Shown here: one piece after another, positions 54,659 to 62,864 of the stretch
Numbering within the stretch: position 1 is the first letter of the stretch
Layout of the letters: the number at the start of each line of letters is the position of its first letter
Assembly (NCBI GenBank): GCA_041912595.1
Contig: JAYRMR010000006.1
Span: 1-64,000 of the forward strand
Direction of reading: 5' to 3'
Source: Roseateles_B sp041912595
GTDB taxonomy: Bacteria > Pseudomonadota > Gammaproteobacteria > Burkholderiales > Burkholderiaceae_C
DNA: 64,000 nucleotides
Made by a program: the position numbers and the translations under genes
The notes under the pieces: generated by a model
Seen by the model: the letters and a program-made list of their open reading frames with translations, nothing else
Database searches by the model: none
Told to the model about the DNA's origin: nothing

Positions 54659-54710
54659 CGCCGGCTGACGCGGCCGGCTGACGTGGCCGATTGACGCGGC
54701 CGGTTGGCGG
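54659..54710. repeat. 13-bp tandem repeat, four copies
   Basis: Unit GGCCGGCTGACGC in four consecutive, slightly diverged copies starting at 54659, 54672, 54685 and 54698. Confidence 0.8.
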
Positions 54711-54850
54711 TCCCTGCGGCGCCTCCAGGGCGCAGGACCTTTTGACTCGCCCTCGCTGGGGCAGGGACGGCCGGCTGCCGTCGCCATCCGTGCGGAGCCT
54801 GTCCTGCCGGCGCCGAGTTGCCGGGTGATGGGGCAGGTGCTGCTAGCGGC

Positions 54851-54946
54851 GTGGCAGGTGATGTAGCGGGCGGTGTAGCGGGTGACGTGGCGGGCGACCG
54901 GCCAGCCGACGCGGCCGCTGATGTTGCCGCTGACGTGAGGGATGAC
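54851..54946. repeat. 12-bp degenerate tandem repeat, eight units
   Basis: Exact 12-bp periodicity. In the open plus frame the units read VAGD, VAGG, VAGD, VAGD, RPAD, AAAD, VAAD and VRDD. Confidence 0.75.
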
Positions 54947-55039
54947 GGGCCGCTGGGGCTCCGTGTGATTCGCGGTGCCTTGCACTGGAACGGGTTCGCA
55001 CGCTGGTCAGCACGCCGGGCACGAACGCCGGCAGGACCC

Positions 55040-55074
55040 AGGCACGACGCAGGCACGAACGCAGGCACGAACGC
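55040..55074. repeat. 12-bp tandem repeat, three copies
   Basis: AGGCACGAACGC occurs twice exactly (55051, 55063) after an 11-bp variant at 55040. A further partial copy lies near 55017. Confidence 0.75.
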
Positions 55075-55162
55075 CAACGCCCGAGGGCGCCTGGCCTGGC
55101 AAGGACGATCGAGGACATTCGCGGCCCGGGCGAGGGGGCCCGTCAACAGCAGGGGAGACATG

Positions 55163-55690
55163 ATGGACGCACAGAATCAGCCGGGCGAGGCCGGCAGGGC
55201 CACCGAGCGGCGAGGTTTGCCGCAGCGGTGGGTGGAACTCGGCACGGCAGCCTTGCTGCTGGCCTTTGCCGGCCTGCTCATCCAGGACAGCCTGCGCCTC
55301 GGCACCGGCTGGGCGGACGATGGTCCGCAATCCGGCTATTTCCCCTTCCGCATCGGCCTGGGCCTGGCGGGCTGCAGCGCCTGGCTGCTCGTGCAGCAGC
55401 TGCGGCGCTGGTCCAGCACCACGCAGCTCTTCGTGGAGGCGGGCCCGCTGCGGGACGTCGCGGCGGTGTTTCTTCCGACCGTGCTCTATGTGGCGCTGAT
55501 CCCCTGGCTGGGCATCTACGTGCCCTCGGCCCTGCTGATCGCCTGGTTCATGCGTCGGCAGGGCTGCTATGCCTGGGTCCAGGTGGGCGCGGTGTCCGTG
55601 GGGCTGGTGGTGCTGGTCTTCCTGCTCTTCGAACGCTGGTTCGTGCAGCCGCTCCCCAAGGGGCCGCTGGAGCACTGGCTGGGTTTCTGA
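55163..55690 (+). CDS. tripartite tricarboxylate transporter small membrane subunit (TctB family)
   Basis: 175 residues with four hydrophobic segments (TAALLLAFAGLLIQ; FRIGLGLAGCSAWLLV; VFLPTVLYVALIPWLGIYVPSALLIAW; VGLVVLVFLLFERWF). GPQSGYFPFRIG is typical of TctB. ATG 55163 is spaced five bases from AGGGGAG. The adjacent ATG at 55160 is also possible. Confidence 0.88.
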   Translation: MDAQNQPGEAGRATERRGLPQRWVELGTAALLLAFAGLLIQDSLRLGTGWADDGPQSGYFPFRIGLGLAGCSAWLLVQQLRRWSSTTQLFVEAGPLRDVAAVFLPTVLYVALIPWLGIYVPSALLIAWFMRRQGCYAWVQVGAVSVGLVVLVFLLFERWFVQPLPKGPLEHWLGF

Positions 55691-55699
55691 GGAGCGGAC

Positions 55700-57211
55700 A
55701 TGGACGATTTCAACAGCCTGATGCACGGCTTCTCGGTCGCGGCGACGCTGCCCAACCTCGGCTACATGATGGTGGGCCTGCTGCTGGGCGTGCTCATCGG
55801 CGTGCTGCCGGGCCTGGGGGGCGCCAACGGCGTGGCCATCCTGCTGCCCCTGACCTTCACGATGAACCCCACGACGGCCATCATCATGCTGTCGTGCATC
55901 TACTGGGGCGCCCTGTTCGGCGGGGCCATCACCTCCATCCTCTTCAACATCCCCGGTGAGCCCTGGTCCGTGGCGACCACCTTCGACGGCTATCCGATGG
56001 CGCAGCGCGGCGAGGCGGCGCAGGCGCTGACGGCCGCCTTCACCTCGTCCTTCGTCGGCGCGCTGTTCGCCACGCTGCTCATCAGCTTCCTCGCGCCGCT
56101 GCTCGCCCGCTTCGCGCTGCGCTTCGGGCCCGCCGAGCTGTTCGCCGTGCAGCTGCTGACCTTCTGCAGCTTCGTCGGCATGAGCCGGGAGGCGCCGGTC
56201 AAGACGCTCATCTCCATGCTGCTGGGCTTCGCGCTCGCCACCATCGGCATGGACGACATGACCGGGCAGCTGCGCATGACCTTCGGTTTCACCGAGCTGC
56301 TGAAGGGCTTCGACTTCCTGATCGCCGTGATTGGCCTCTTCGGCATCGGCGAGATCCTGCTGACGATGGAGGAGGGCCTGGCTTTCAAGGGGCAGAGCGC
56401 GCGCATCAGCCCCCGGGTGGTCTTCGAGACCTGGTGGGCGCTGCTCAAGCACTGGAAGCTCTTCCTGCGCTCGGTGGCCATCGGCTGCTGGATGGGCATC
56501 ACGCCCGGCGGCGCCACGCCGGCGTCCTTCATGAGCTATGGCGTGGCGCAGCGCCTCTCGCCCCACCCGGAGCGCTTCGGCAAGGGCGAGCTGGCCGGCG
56601 TGGTCGCCCCCGAAACCGCGGCCCATGCGGCCGGCACCTCGGCGCTGCTGCCCATGCTGACGCTGGGCATTCCCGGCTCGCCCACGGCCGCCGTGCTGCT
56701 GGGGGGCCTCGTGATCTGGGGTTTGCAACCCGGCCCCATGCTGTTCACCGAGAACAAGGACTTCGTCTGGGGCCTGATCGCCTCGATGTACCTCAGCAAT
56801 GTCGTGGGCCTGCTGGTGGTGCTGACCACCGTGCCCTTCTGGGCGGCCATCCTGCGCATTCCCTTCTCCATCATCGCGCCGGTGATCGTCGTGACCTGCG
56901 CCATCGGCGCCTACACCGTGCACGGCGCCATGTTCGACGTCTACATGATGCTGGTCTTCGGCGTGATGGGCTATGTGTTCAAGAAGCTGCGCATCCCGCT
57001 GGCGCCGCTGGTGCTGGCCCTCGTGCTGGGGGACAAGGCCGAGGCCAACTTCCGGCAGTCGATGCTCGTGTCCCAGGGCAGCCTGGGGATCTTCTGGTCC
57101 AATGCGCTGGTCGGTGGCCTGACGGCCCTGGCCCTGCTCATGCTGGTCTGGCCCCTCTACGGGCTGCTCAAGCGCCGCCTGGCGCGCAATGAAATCGCGG
57201 TGAGTGCATGA
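55700..57211 (+). CDS. tripartite tricarboxylate transporter large membrane subunit (TctA family)
   Basis: 503 residues with about 11-12 membrane helices. It has the TctA hallmark GVLIGVLPGLGGANGVAILLPLTF near the N-terminus and its partner LTLGIPGSPTAAVLLGGLVIWGLQPGP in the second half. It forms the sodium- or proton-driven channel with TctB. It lies 9 bp after tctB and overlaps the reductase gene by 4 bp. Confidence 0.95.
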   Translation: MDDFNSLMHGFSVAATLPNLGYMMVGLLLGVLIGVLPGLGGANGVAILLPLTFTMNPTTAIIMLSCIYWGALFGGAITSILFNIPGEPWSVATTFDGYPMAQRGEAAQALTAAFTSSFVGALFATLLISFLAPLLARFALRFGPAELFAVQLLTFCSFVGMSREAPVKTLISMLLGFALATIGMDDMTGQLRMTFGFTELLKGFDFLIAVIGLFGIGEILLTMEEGLAFKGQSARISPRVVFETWWALLKHWKLFLRSVAIGCWMGITPGGATPASFMSYGVAQRLSPHPERFGKGELAGVVAPETAAHAAGTSALLPMLTLGIPGSPTAAVLLGGLVIWGLQPGPMLFTENKDFVWGLIASMYLSNVVGLLVVLTTVPFWAAILRIPFSIIAPVIVVTCAIGAYTVHGAMFDVYMMLVFGVMGYVFKKLRIPLAPLVLALVLGDKAEANFRQSMLVSQGSLGIFWSNALVGGLTALALLMLVWPLYGLLKRRLARNEIAVSA

Positions 57212-58227
57212 AGTTCGCAATCGTCGGCGCCGGTGCCATCGGCGGCCTGCTGGGCACACGCCTGGCGCTGGCCGGGCACGCGGTCACGTTCATCGCCCGC
57301 AACCGCAACCTCGCGGCCATCAACGCCGAGGGCTTCCGCCTCATCGAGGAGGACGGCAGCACGCGGCACGCGCCGGCCGGGGAGCACCTCCGCGCCGTGC
57401 AGCGCATGGCCGAGGCGGGCCCGCAGGACGTCGTCCTGCTGACGGTCAAGGCCCATCAGCTCGCGGACCTGCTGGGCGAGCTGACTGCGCTGATCGGCCC
57501 GCAGACCTTGGTCGTCAGCATGATCAACGGCCTGCCCTGGTGGTACTTCCAGGGGCTGGCGGGCCCGCACGAGGGCCGCGTGCTGGAGTCCGTCGATCCG
57601 GGCGGCGCCCTGGCCCGCGCGATTCCCTCGGCGCAGGTCATCGGCAGCATCGTCTATCCGGCGGCGCAGCTCGAGGCGCCCGGCGTCGTCCGGCTGATCG
57701 AGGGCAACCGCTTCTCGCTGGGCGAGCTCGATGGCAGCCGCAGCGAGCGCATCGAGGCCCTGGCCCAGGTGCTGATGCAGGCCGGCTTCAAGGCGCCCGT
57801 GAGCCGGGACATCCGGTCCGAACTGTGGGTCAAGCTGTGGGGCAACCTGAGCTTCAACCCGATCTCGGCCCTGACCCACGCGACGCTGGAGGACATCTGC
57901 CGCTTCCCGCTGTCCCGCGAGCTGGCCGCGCGCATGATGAGCGAGGCCCAGGCCGTGGGCGAGCAGCTGGGCGTCCAGTTCAAGATCTCGCTGGACAAGC
58001 GCATTGCCGGGGCCGAGGCCGTCGGCGCGCACAAGACGTCCATGCTGCAGGACGTGGAGGCCGGCCGCGCGCTGGAGCTGGAGGCGCTGCTGGGGGCCGT
58101 CGTGGAGCTGGCCCGGATCACCGGCACGCCGAGCCCGAACCTCGATGCCGTGTACGCCCTGACCCGCCTGCTGGGGCAGACCCTGCAGGCGCAGGGCGGG
58201 CGGCTGGCGGTGCAGCCGCTGGCTTGA
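57208..58227 (+). CDS. ketopantoate-reductase-family dehydrogenase (PanE/ApbA)
   Basis: 339 residues. The N-terminal Rossmann motif is IVGAGAIGGLLGTRLALAGH, and the family lysine lies in LTVKAHQ. The C-terminal helical domain (SELWVKLWGNLSFNPISALTHATLEDIC) carries the second conserved lysine region. True PanE makes pantoate. This copy is translationally coupled to tctA, so it may instead reduce a related 2-oxo acid imported by the transporter. That is inference. Confidence 0.85.
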   Translation: MKFAIVGAGAIGGLLGTRLALAGHAVTFIARNRNLAAINAEGFRLIEEDGSTRHAPAGEHLRAVQRMAEAGPQDVVLLTVKAHQLADLLGELTALIGPQTLVVSMINGLPWWYFQGLAGPHEGRVLESVDPGGALARAIPSAQVIGSIVYPAAQLEAPGVVRLIEGNRFSLGELDGSRSERIEALAQVLMQAGFKAPVSRDIRSELWVKLWGNLSFNPISALTHATLEDICRFPLSRELAARMMSEAQAVGEQLGVQFKISLDKRIAGAEAVGAHKTSMLQDVEAGRALELEALLGAVVELARITGTPSPNLDAVYALTRLLGQTLQAQGGRLAVQPLA

Positions 58228-58302
58228 TCGGCCGGGGGCCTGGAGCGTCGCGAGCGCGAGCCTGCTGAGCTCGGTGCCGGCTCTTCTGGGGGGATTGTTC
58301 CG

Positions 58303-58638
58303 TCAGGTGCCGGCGCCGGCCGTGAAGGCGTCGCGCCGAGCCCGCGGGGCCTGCGCCCTGCGCCGCAGCATCATCCCCAGCGCCACGGGCGTGGCCACGA
58401 GGCCCAGCAGCGCCAGACCCCAGAACGTCGGCCGGTCCCCGAGCAGCCAGGCCCTGGCGATGCAGGCCGCCAGCAGCAGCAGGGCGCTGAGCTTGCCGGC
58501 GTACCAGAGCGCCTCGTCCGCCGGCGCCCGCCGGCCGACCCGGCGCTGGTGCAGCAGCCACACCGTGCAGGCGATCTTGACCGACGCCGCGGCCACGGCG
58601 AGGCCCAGCAGCAGCGCTGCCGTCGAGCCGGGGTTCAT
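58303..58638 (-). CDS. small membrane protein, unknown function
   Basis: 111 residues with three hydrophobic segments (ALLLGLAVAAASVKIACTVWLL; GKLSALLLLAACIARAWLL; FWGLALLGLVATPVALGMML) and an arginine-rich C-terminus. I do not recognise the family. Its ATG overlaps the stop of the Cof phosphatase by 4 bp, so the two are probably translated together. Confidence 0.65.
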   Translation of the reverse strand: MNPGSTAALLLGLAVAAASVKIACTVWLLHQRRVGRRAPADEALWYAGKLSALLLLAACIARAWLLGDRPTFWGLALLGLVATPVALGMMLRRRAQAPRARRDAFTAGAGT

Positions 58639-59477
58639 CGCGGACGCCAGTCCTGGCGCAGGAAATGCAGCACCGCGTCGTCGTGGTGGTGCCCGATCAC
58701 CGTGTGCGCCTCGGCCTTGACCTCGTCGATGGCATTGGCCATCGCCACGCCCCGGTGCGCGGCGCGCAGCATGGTGATGTCGTTCACCTGATCCCCGAAG
58801 ACCACCACCTCGCGGTCGCTCAGGCCATAGCGCTGGGCGAGGATGTGGATCGCCTGGTCCTTGGTCGCGCGGCGGTCGTGCACCGTTAGCCAGGGCCAGG
58901 CCGGCCGGTAGAGATCCTCGTTGAGATGGCACTGCACGGCCTCGCCGAACTGGGCCTGGATGTCGTCGAACAGCGCCTGCAGCGGTGCATGCGGCCCGAC
59001 CACGACGAGCGTCATCAGCGGCCCGCCGCCCAGCTCGCGGGCCAGGTCGTCGCAGGCCCGCAGGCGCGGATCACCGTTCAGCACGCGCTCATCGACGAAG
59101 TGCTGCTGGCCCTCGTTCTCGACCTCCTGCCAGTAGAGCCGGTCACCCTCGGGCGTGTGGATCGAGAGAAAGGGCAGCTGCCCGTGCCGCCGCACCAGCG
59201 CGAAGAGGGCCTCGCCCAGCGCGCCGTCCATGCCGTGCACCAGCTCATGCCGCCCCGTGGCGAGGTCGCTGATGAAGGCGCCATTGGACGAGATCACCGG
59301 CAGGCTCAAGCGAAGCCCGGCCAGCAGCTGGCGGATGGACACCACATGGCGCGCGCTGGCCACGGTGAAGACCAGCCCCTGGGCCAGCAGCTCCGCAAGG
59401 CCGGTGCGCGTGGCCTCGGACAGCTGGCCCTGCCGGTCGAGCAGGGTGCCGTCGAGGTCGGAGACATAGAGCGTCAT
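58635..59477 (-). CDS. Cof-type HAD phosphatase
   Basis: 280 residues. Catalytic motif I is SDLDGTLLDRQG with the nucleophile Asp, motif II is VISSNGA, and the late metal motif is VFGDQVNDITML. The C2-type cap lies between. Such enzymes dephosphorylate sugar phosphates, FMN or pyridoxal phosphate, and the substrate is undetermined. ATG 59477 has GGAG six bases upstream. Confidence 0.88.
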   Translation of the reverse strand: MTLYVSDLDGTLLDRQGQLSEATRTGLAELLAQGLVFTVASARHVVSIRQLLAGLRLSLPVISSNGAFISDLATGRHELVHGMDGALGEALFALVRRHGQLPFLSIHTPEGDRLYWQEVENEGQQHFVDERVLNGDPRLRACDDLARELGGGPLMTLVVVGPHAPLQALFDDIQAQFGEAVQCHLNEDLYRPAWPWLTVHDRRATKDQAIHILAQRYGLSDREVVVFGDQVNDITMLRAAHRGVAMANAIDEVKAEAHTVIGHHHDDAVLHFLRQDWRPR

Positions 59478-59489
59478 CGTTTCTCCATG

Positions 59490-59512
59490 AAAAAGCGGCG
59501 CCGCAGCGCCGC
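59490..59512 (-). terminator. terminator of phoH
   Basis: On the minus strand a 7-bp stem (GCGGCGC, loop TGCG, GCGCCGC) is followed by five T. It lies between the phoH stop and the Cof start. Confidence 0.75.
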
Positions 59513-59539
59513 CGGGGGAGGCTGTCATCAGCCGGGCGG

Positions 59540-61318
59540 TCAGAGCACCTCGGAGGCGAAGTCCGCGAGGCGCGAGCGTTCGCCGCGCGCCAGGGTGACA
59601 TGCCCGCTGTGGGCCCAGCCCTTGAAGCGGTCCACGGCGTAGGTCAGGCCCGACGAGCCCTCGGTGAGGTAGGGCGTGTCGATCTGCGCGAGGTTGCCCA
59701 GGCAGACGATCTTGGTGCCCGGGCCGGCCCGCGTGATCAGCGTCTTCATCTGCTTGGGCGTCAGGTTCTGGGCCTCGTCGATGATGACGTACTTGTTCAG
59801 GAAGGTGCGGCCGCGCATGAAGTTCAGGCTCTTGATCTTGATCTTGCTGCGCACGAGGTCGTTGGTGGCCGCACGGCCCCACTCGCCGGCGCTGCTGTCA
59901 CCGCGGGCGAGGACTTCGAGGTTGTCGTCCAGCGCGCCCATCCAGGGCCCCATCTTCTCTTCCTCGGTGCCGGGCAGGAAGCCGATGTCCTCGCCCACGG
60001 GCACCGTCACGCGGGTGACGATGATCTCGCTGTAGCGGCGCTCGTCCAGGACCTGCGAGAGGCCCGCGGCCAGCGTCATCAGCGTCTTGCCCGTGCCGGC
60101 GGTGCCGGTGAGGGTGACGAAGTCGACGTCCGGGTCCATCAGCAGGTTGAGGGCGAAGTTCTGCTCGCGGTTGCGGGCGGTCACGCCCCAGACGGCGTTC
60201 TTCTGGTGGCCGAAGTCCCGCAGCGTGCGCAGCACGGCGCTCTTGCCGGTGATCTCGGTGACCTTGGCATACAGCGGCGCGGCGCCGGGCGCCTCCAGGT
60301 AGACCAGCTCGTTGACCAGCAGCGAGGGCACCAGCGGGCCGCTGATGCGGTAGAAGGTGATGCCGCCCTGCTGCCAGCTCTCCATGGTCTTGCCATGGCG
60401 CTCCCAGAAATCGGCGGGCAGGGCCTGCACGCCGGTGTAGAGGAGGTCGGAGTCCTCCAGCGTCTTGTCGTTGCGGTAGTCCTCGGCGGGCAGGCCCAGC
60501 GCCCGGGCCTTGATCCGCATGTTGATGTCCTTGGACACCAGCACGACCTCGCGCTCCGGCTGCTGCGCCTTGAGCGCCTGCACGACGCCCAGGATCTGGT
60601 TGTCCGCCTTGCCCTGGGGCAGGCCCTGGGGCAGCGGGGCGTCGATCAGCTGGGTCTGGAAGAAGAGCTTGCCGCCGGCCTCGCGGTGGCCGGTCTGGTC
60701 CAGGGGCAGGCCCTTGGCCATTTCCTCCAGCGTGCTGCTCTTGAGGCTGGCGGCCAGGGCGTCGAGGTCACGGCTGACCTGGCGCACATTGCGGGCGACC
60801 TCGGTCATGCCCTTCTTGTGACCGTCGAGCTCCTCCAGCGTGATCATCGGGAGGTAGATGTCGTGTTCCTCGAAGCGGAACAGGCACATCGGGTCGTGCA
60901 TCAGCACATTCGTGTCCAGCACGAAGAGCTTGGTGGCACCACCGGCGCGCGGCCGCGCGGCCTTGCTGCTGCGGGGCTTGGCGGGTGTGGCGGGCGCGGC
61001 GGCGCGGGTCGCCGGCGCGGCGGGTGCCGCGGGGGCCTGGGGCGCGCGCGCCTGCACGGGGGCGGCAGCGGGCGCGGCCAGCTCGGCGGCCGGGCGCAGG
61101 ACCTTGGCGTTGCGCTGGGGCTTGGCAGGGCCGGCGGACACGGGGGCTCCGGCGGCGGCCACGGGCGGCGCCACCACGCTCAGCGCGGGCGTCGGCATCG
61201 GCTTGGCCTCGGGCAGGGCGGCCAGCACCGGTTTCTTTTTGCTGGGGACCAGGCTGGTGGCGTATTCGCTGGCGTCCAGACGGGCAGCGCGCTTGGTCGG
61301 GGGCTTGGGCAGAGGCAT
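59540..61318 (-). CDS. PhoH-family ATPase with N-terminal PIN domain
   Basis: 592 residues. A basic and then Ala/Pro-rich disordered region (residues 1-155) precedes a PIN ribonuclease domain (KLFVLDTNVLMHDP with acidic residues; LVSKDINMRIKARALGLPAEDY). The C-terminal PhoH helicase-like ATPase has Walker A GTAGTGKT, followed by VIIDEAQN. PIN-PhoH fusions act as RNA helicase/nuclease pairs. The start at 61318 (MPLPKPPTKR) is preferred over 61459, which would read through an upstream terminator hairpin. Confidence 0.9.
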   Translation of the reverse strand: MPLPKPPTKRAARLDASEYATSLVPSKKKPVLAALPEAKPMPTPALSVVAPPVAAAGAPVSAGPAKPQRNAKVLRPAAELAAPAAAPVQARAPQAPAAPAAPATRAAAPATPAKPRSSKAARPRAGGATKLFVLDTNVLMHDPMCLFRFEEHDIYLPMITLEELDGHKKGMTEVARNVRQVSRDLDALAASLKSSTLEEMAKGLPLDQTGHREAGGKLFFQTQLIDAPLPQGLPQGKADNQILGVVQALKAQQPEREVVLVSKDINMRIKARALGLPAEDYRNDKTLEDSDLLYTGVQALPADFWERHGKTMESWQQGGITFYRISGPLVPSLLVNELVYLEAPGAAPLYAKVTEITGKSAVLRTLRDFGHQKNAVWGVTARNREQNFALNLLMDPDVDFVTLTGTAGTGKTLMTLAAGLSQVLDERRYSEIIVTRVTVPVGEDIGFLPGTEEEKMGPWMGALDDNLEVLARGDSSAGEWGRAATNDLVRSKIKIKSLNFMRGRTFLNKYVIIDEAQNLTPKQMKTLITRAGPGTKIVCLGNLAQIDTPYLTEGSSGLTYAVDRFKGWAHSGHVTLARGERSRLADFASEVL

Positions 61319-61403
61319 GTGATCGATGGCGGGACGGGTCAAGCCGTCCCGGACAGTGGGTGCGAAGACCGCCCTTTGCGGCCGGAAAGGCGTCCAGAAA
61401 AGC

Positions 61404-61432
61404 AAAAAGCCGCCTTCGTCGTGAGGCGGCTT
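61404..61432 (-). terminator. second terminator downstream of bcp
   Basis: On the minus strand an 8-bp stem (AAGCCGCC with GGCGGCTT, 10-nt loop) is followed by TTTTT. It lies about 175 bp after bcp and shortly before phoH. Confidence 0.75.
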
Positions 61433-61527
61433 CTGGGGGCGGGACGGGATCCGGGGCACGAGGGCATGGATTGATTATGCACAAGTCGCCCGGGCTGCCC
61501 GAAGGCGGGGCAGCGCGGCGTCCAAAT

Positions 61528-61563
61528 ACAACAAAGCCGGTCTCGTCATGAACGGGACCGGCT
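61528..61563 (-). terminator. first terminator downstream of bcp
   Basis: On the minus strand an 8-bp stem (AGCCGGTC with GACCGGCT, 13-nt loop) is followed by TTTGTTGT, 43 bp after the bcp stop. Confidence 0.6.
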
Positions 61564-61606
61564 CGGGCGAGATACTGCGGGGCTGCCCGCGGCACTCAGC
61601 GCCGGA

Positions 61607-62086
61607 TCAGGCGGCTTCCTTCTTGAGCGACTTCACGGCCTTCAGGACTTCGTCCACGTGGCCGGCCACCTTGATGCCGCGCCACTCGGCACGCAGCACG
61701 CCGCTGGCGTCGATCAGGAAGGTGGAGCGCTCGATGCCCTTGACCTTCTTGCCGTACATGATCTTGTTCTTGACCACGCCGAACATGTGGCAGAGCTTCT
61801 CTTCCGTGTCGGCGATCAGCTCGAAGGGCAGTTCGAGGGCTTGCTTGAACTTGTCGTGCGACACCATGTTGTCGCGCGACACCCCCAGCACCACGGCGCC
61901 GGCCTTCACAAAGTCCTTGTGGCGGTCGCGGAATTGCATGGCTTCGGTCGTGCAACCCGGGGTATTGTCCTTGGGGTAGAAGTAAAGCACCACCGTCTGG
62001 CCATGGAAGGCCTGGGGGGTGAACTTCACGCCTCCGGTAGCAAGAGCTTCAATTTCCGGGAGGGGTTTGTTGAGCGCTGGCGTCAT
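61607..62086 (-). CDS. bcp: thioredoxin-dependent peroxiredoxin (Bcp/PrxQ)
   Basis: 159 residues, reduces hydroperoxides in the cytosol. The peroxidatic cysteine is in YPKDNTPGCTTEAMQFRD. The position five residues later, Cys in E. coli Bcp, is Met here, so this is not the CxxxxC type. Another Cys (KLCHMFG) is present. ATG 62086 is supported by a promoter about 45 bp upstream. Confidence 0.92.
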   Translation of the reverse strand: MTPALNKPLPEIEALATGGVKFTPQAFHGQTVVLYFYPKDNTPGCTTEAMQFRDRHKDFVKAGAVVLGVSRDNMVSHDKFKQALELPFELIADTEEKLCHMFGVVKNKIMYGKKVKGIERSTFLIDASGVLRAEWRGIKVAGHVDEVLKAVKSLKKEAA

Positions 62087-62132
62087 GTGGGCGTTTTTGC
62101 TAGTGGGCCTGCCCGGCTGGGCATAGCCTGCA

Positions 62133-62138
62133 ATTATA
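62133..62138 (-). promoter_or_regulatory. consensus -10 of bcp
   Basis: TATAAT on the minus strand, about 46 bp before the bcp start. The -35 region (CGGACC at 17-bp spacing) is weak. Confidence 0.6.
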
Positions 62139-62299
62139 CGTTGAACGCCAAAGCCGGTCCGGGCGACCCCTTCAGGGGATTGTCCGGAGGCGCCAGGAAT
62201 GCTGCACTCCGTGGCCGTCGGACCGCCCTCGAGCACGCCCGCCCCGGGGGCCATCGGGGCGCCGGCAGGCCGGGACCGGGTCCCCGCCGCCGATCGGGC

Positions 62300-62692
62300 T
62301 CAGCCCTGCGACGGCTCCGTGCCCTCGATCAGCAGGGCCGCCAGCACGGCGCGGCCTTCCGCGGCGAGCACGTTGTAGGTGCGGCAGGCGGCGGCGAGGT
62401 CCATCGTCTCCAGGCCGATCCGGGCCTCGATCAGCGCCCGGTAGCGCGCCGGCGGCACGAAGCGCAGGCGCTCCCCGCTGCCGAAGATCACGAGCTCGGG
62501 CTTGAGGGCCAGGATGCGCTCGAAGGCGGGCTCGTCCAGGTCCTCGAAGCGCCCGACGCCCCAGCCCTGCACCTCGCCGCGCCAGGGCACCAGCAGGCTG
62601 CTGCCATGCGGGCGGCCGTTCACCCACACGCGGTTGGTCTCGTGACGGGAGATGCTGTTGCCGCCTTGCTGTTCGTCGAGCTGGAATTTCAT
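62300..62692 (-). CDS. Mth938/DUF498-domain protein
   Basis: 130 residues, Mth938-like fold related to the mitochondrial complex I assembly factor NDUFAF3 (SSLLVPWRGEVQGWGV; KPELVIFGSGERLRFV; MDLAAACRTYNVLAAEGRAVLAALLIEG). The bacterial role is not established. It is divergent from alaA, a common arrangement in this order. Confidence 0.82.
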   Translation of the reverse strand: MKFQLDEQQGGNSISRHETNRVWVNGRPHGSSLLVPWRGEVQGWGVGRFEDLDEPAFERILALKPELVIFGSGERLRFVPPARYRALIEARIGLETMDLAAACRTYNVLAAEGRAVLAALLIEGTEPSQG

Positions 62693-62831
62693 GCCGGAGC
62701 GCTGGAGTTGGAGAGGGGGAGGGGGCGGAGGCAGGGCGGACGAAGCCTAGGTGCGCGGCTTGCGAATCATGGAGCGTTCCATCCAGGGAAAGCCCTGCTA
62801 CCCTGTTAAATTCTACGTTTTGCGGCGCAAC

Positions 62832-62864
62832 ATGCGCGGCATCCACGAGGAGTCCCTGTCTTGA
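62832..62864 (+). CDS. possible 10-codon upstream reading frame overlapping alaA start
   Basis: ATG at 62832 opens a frame encoding MRGIHEESLS. Its TGA overlaps the alaA TTG (TTGA), and the alaA ribosome site AGGAG is inside it. It has no strong ribosome site of its own. It may be translated and couple to alaA, or be chance. Confidence 0.3.
   Translation: MRGIHEESLS

Larger units (their letters stand above)
54619..55162. other. 544-bp repeat-rich spacer inside the transporter operon
   Basis: Three separate arrays of 12-13-bp tandem repeats lie here (54659-54710, 54851-54946, 55040-55074). A frame on the plus strand stays open from 54818 into tctB and would encode Ala/Asp/Gly-rich repeats, but it has no family match and tctB has its own ribosome site. 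No T-run terminator is visible. Confidence 0.5.

Noticed and set aside
54818..55162. N-terminal extension of TctB carrying VAGD repeats
   Set aside because: TctB proteins start near MDAQNQ-type residues before the first helix, and a strong AGGGGAG site sits directly before ATG 55160/55163.
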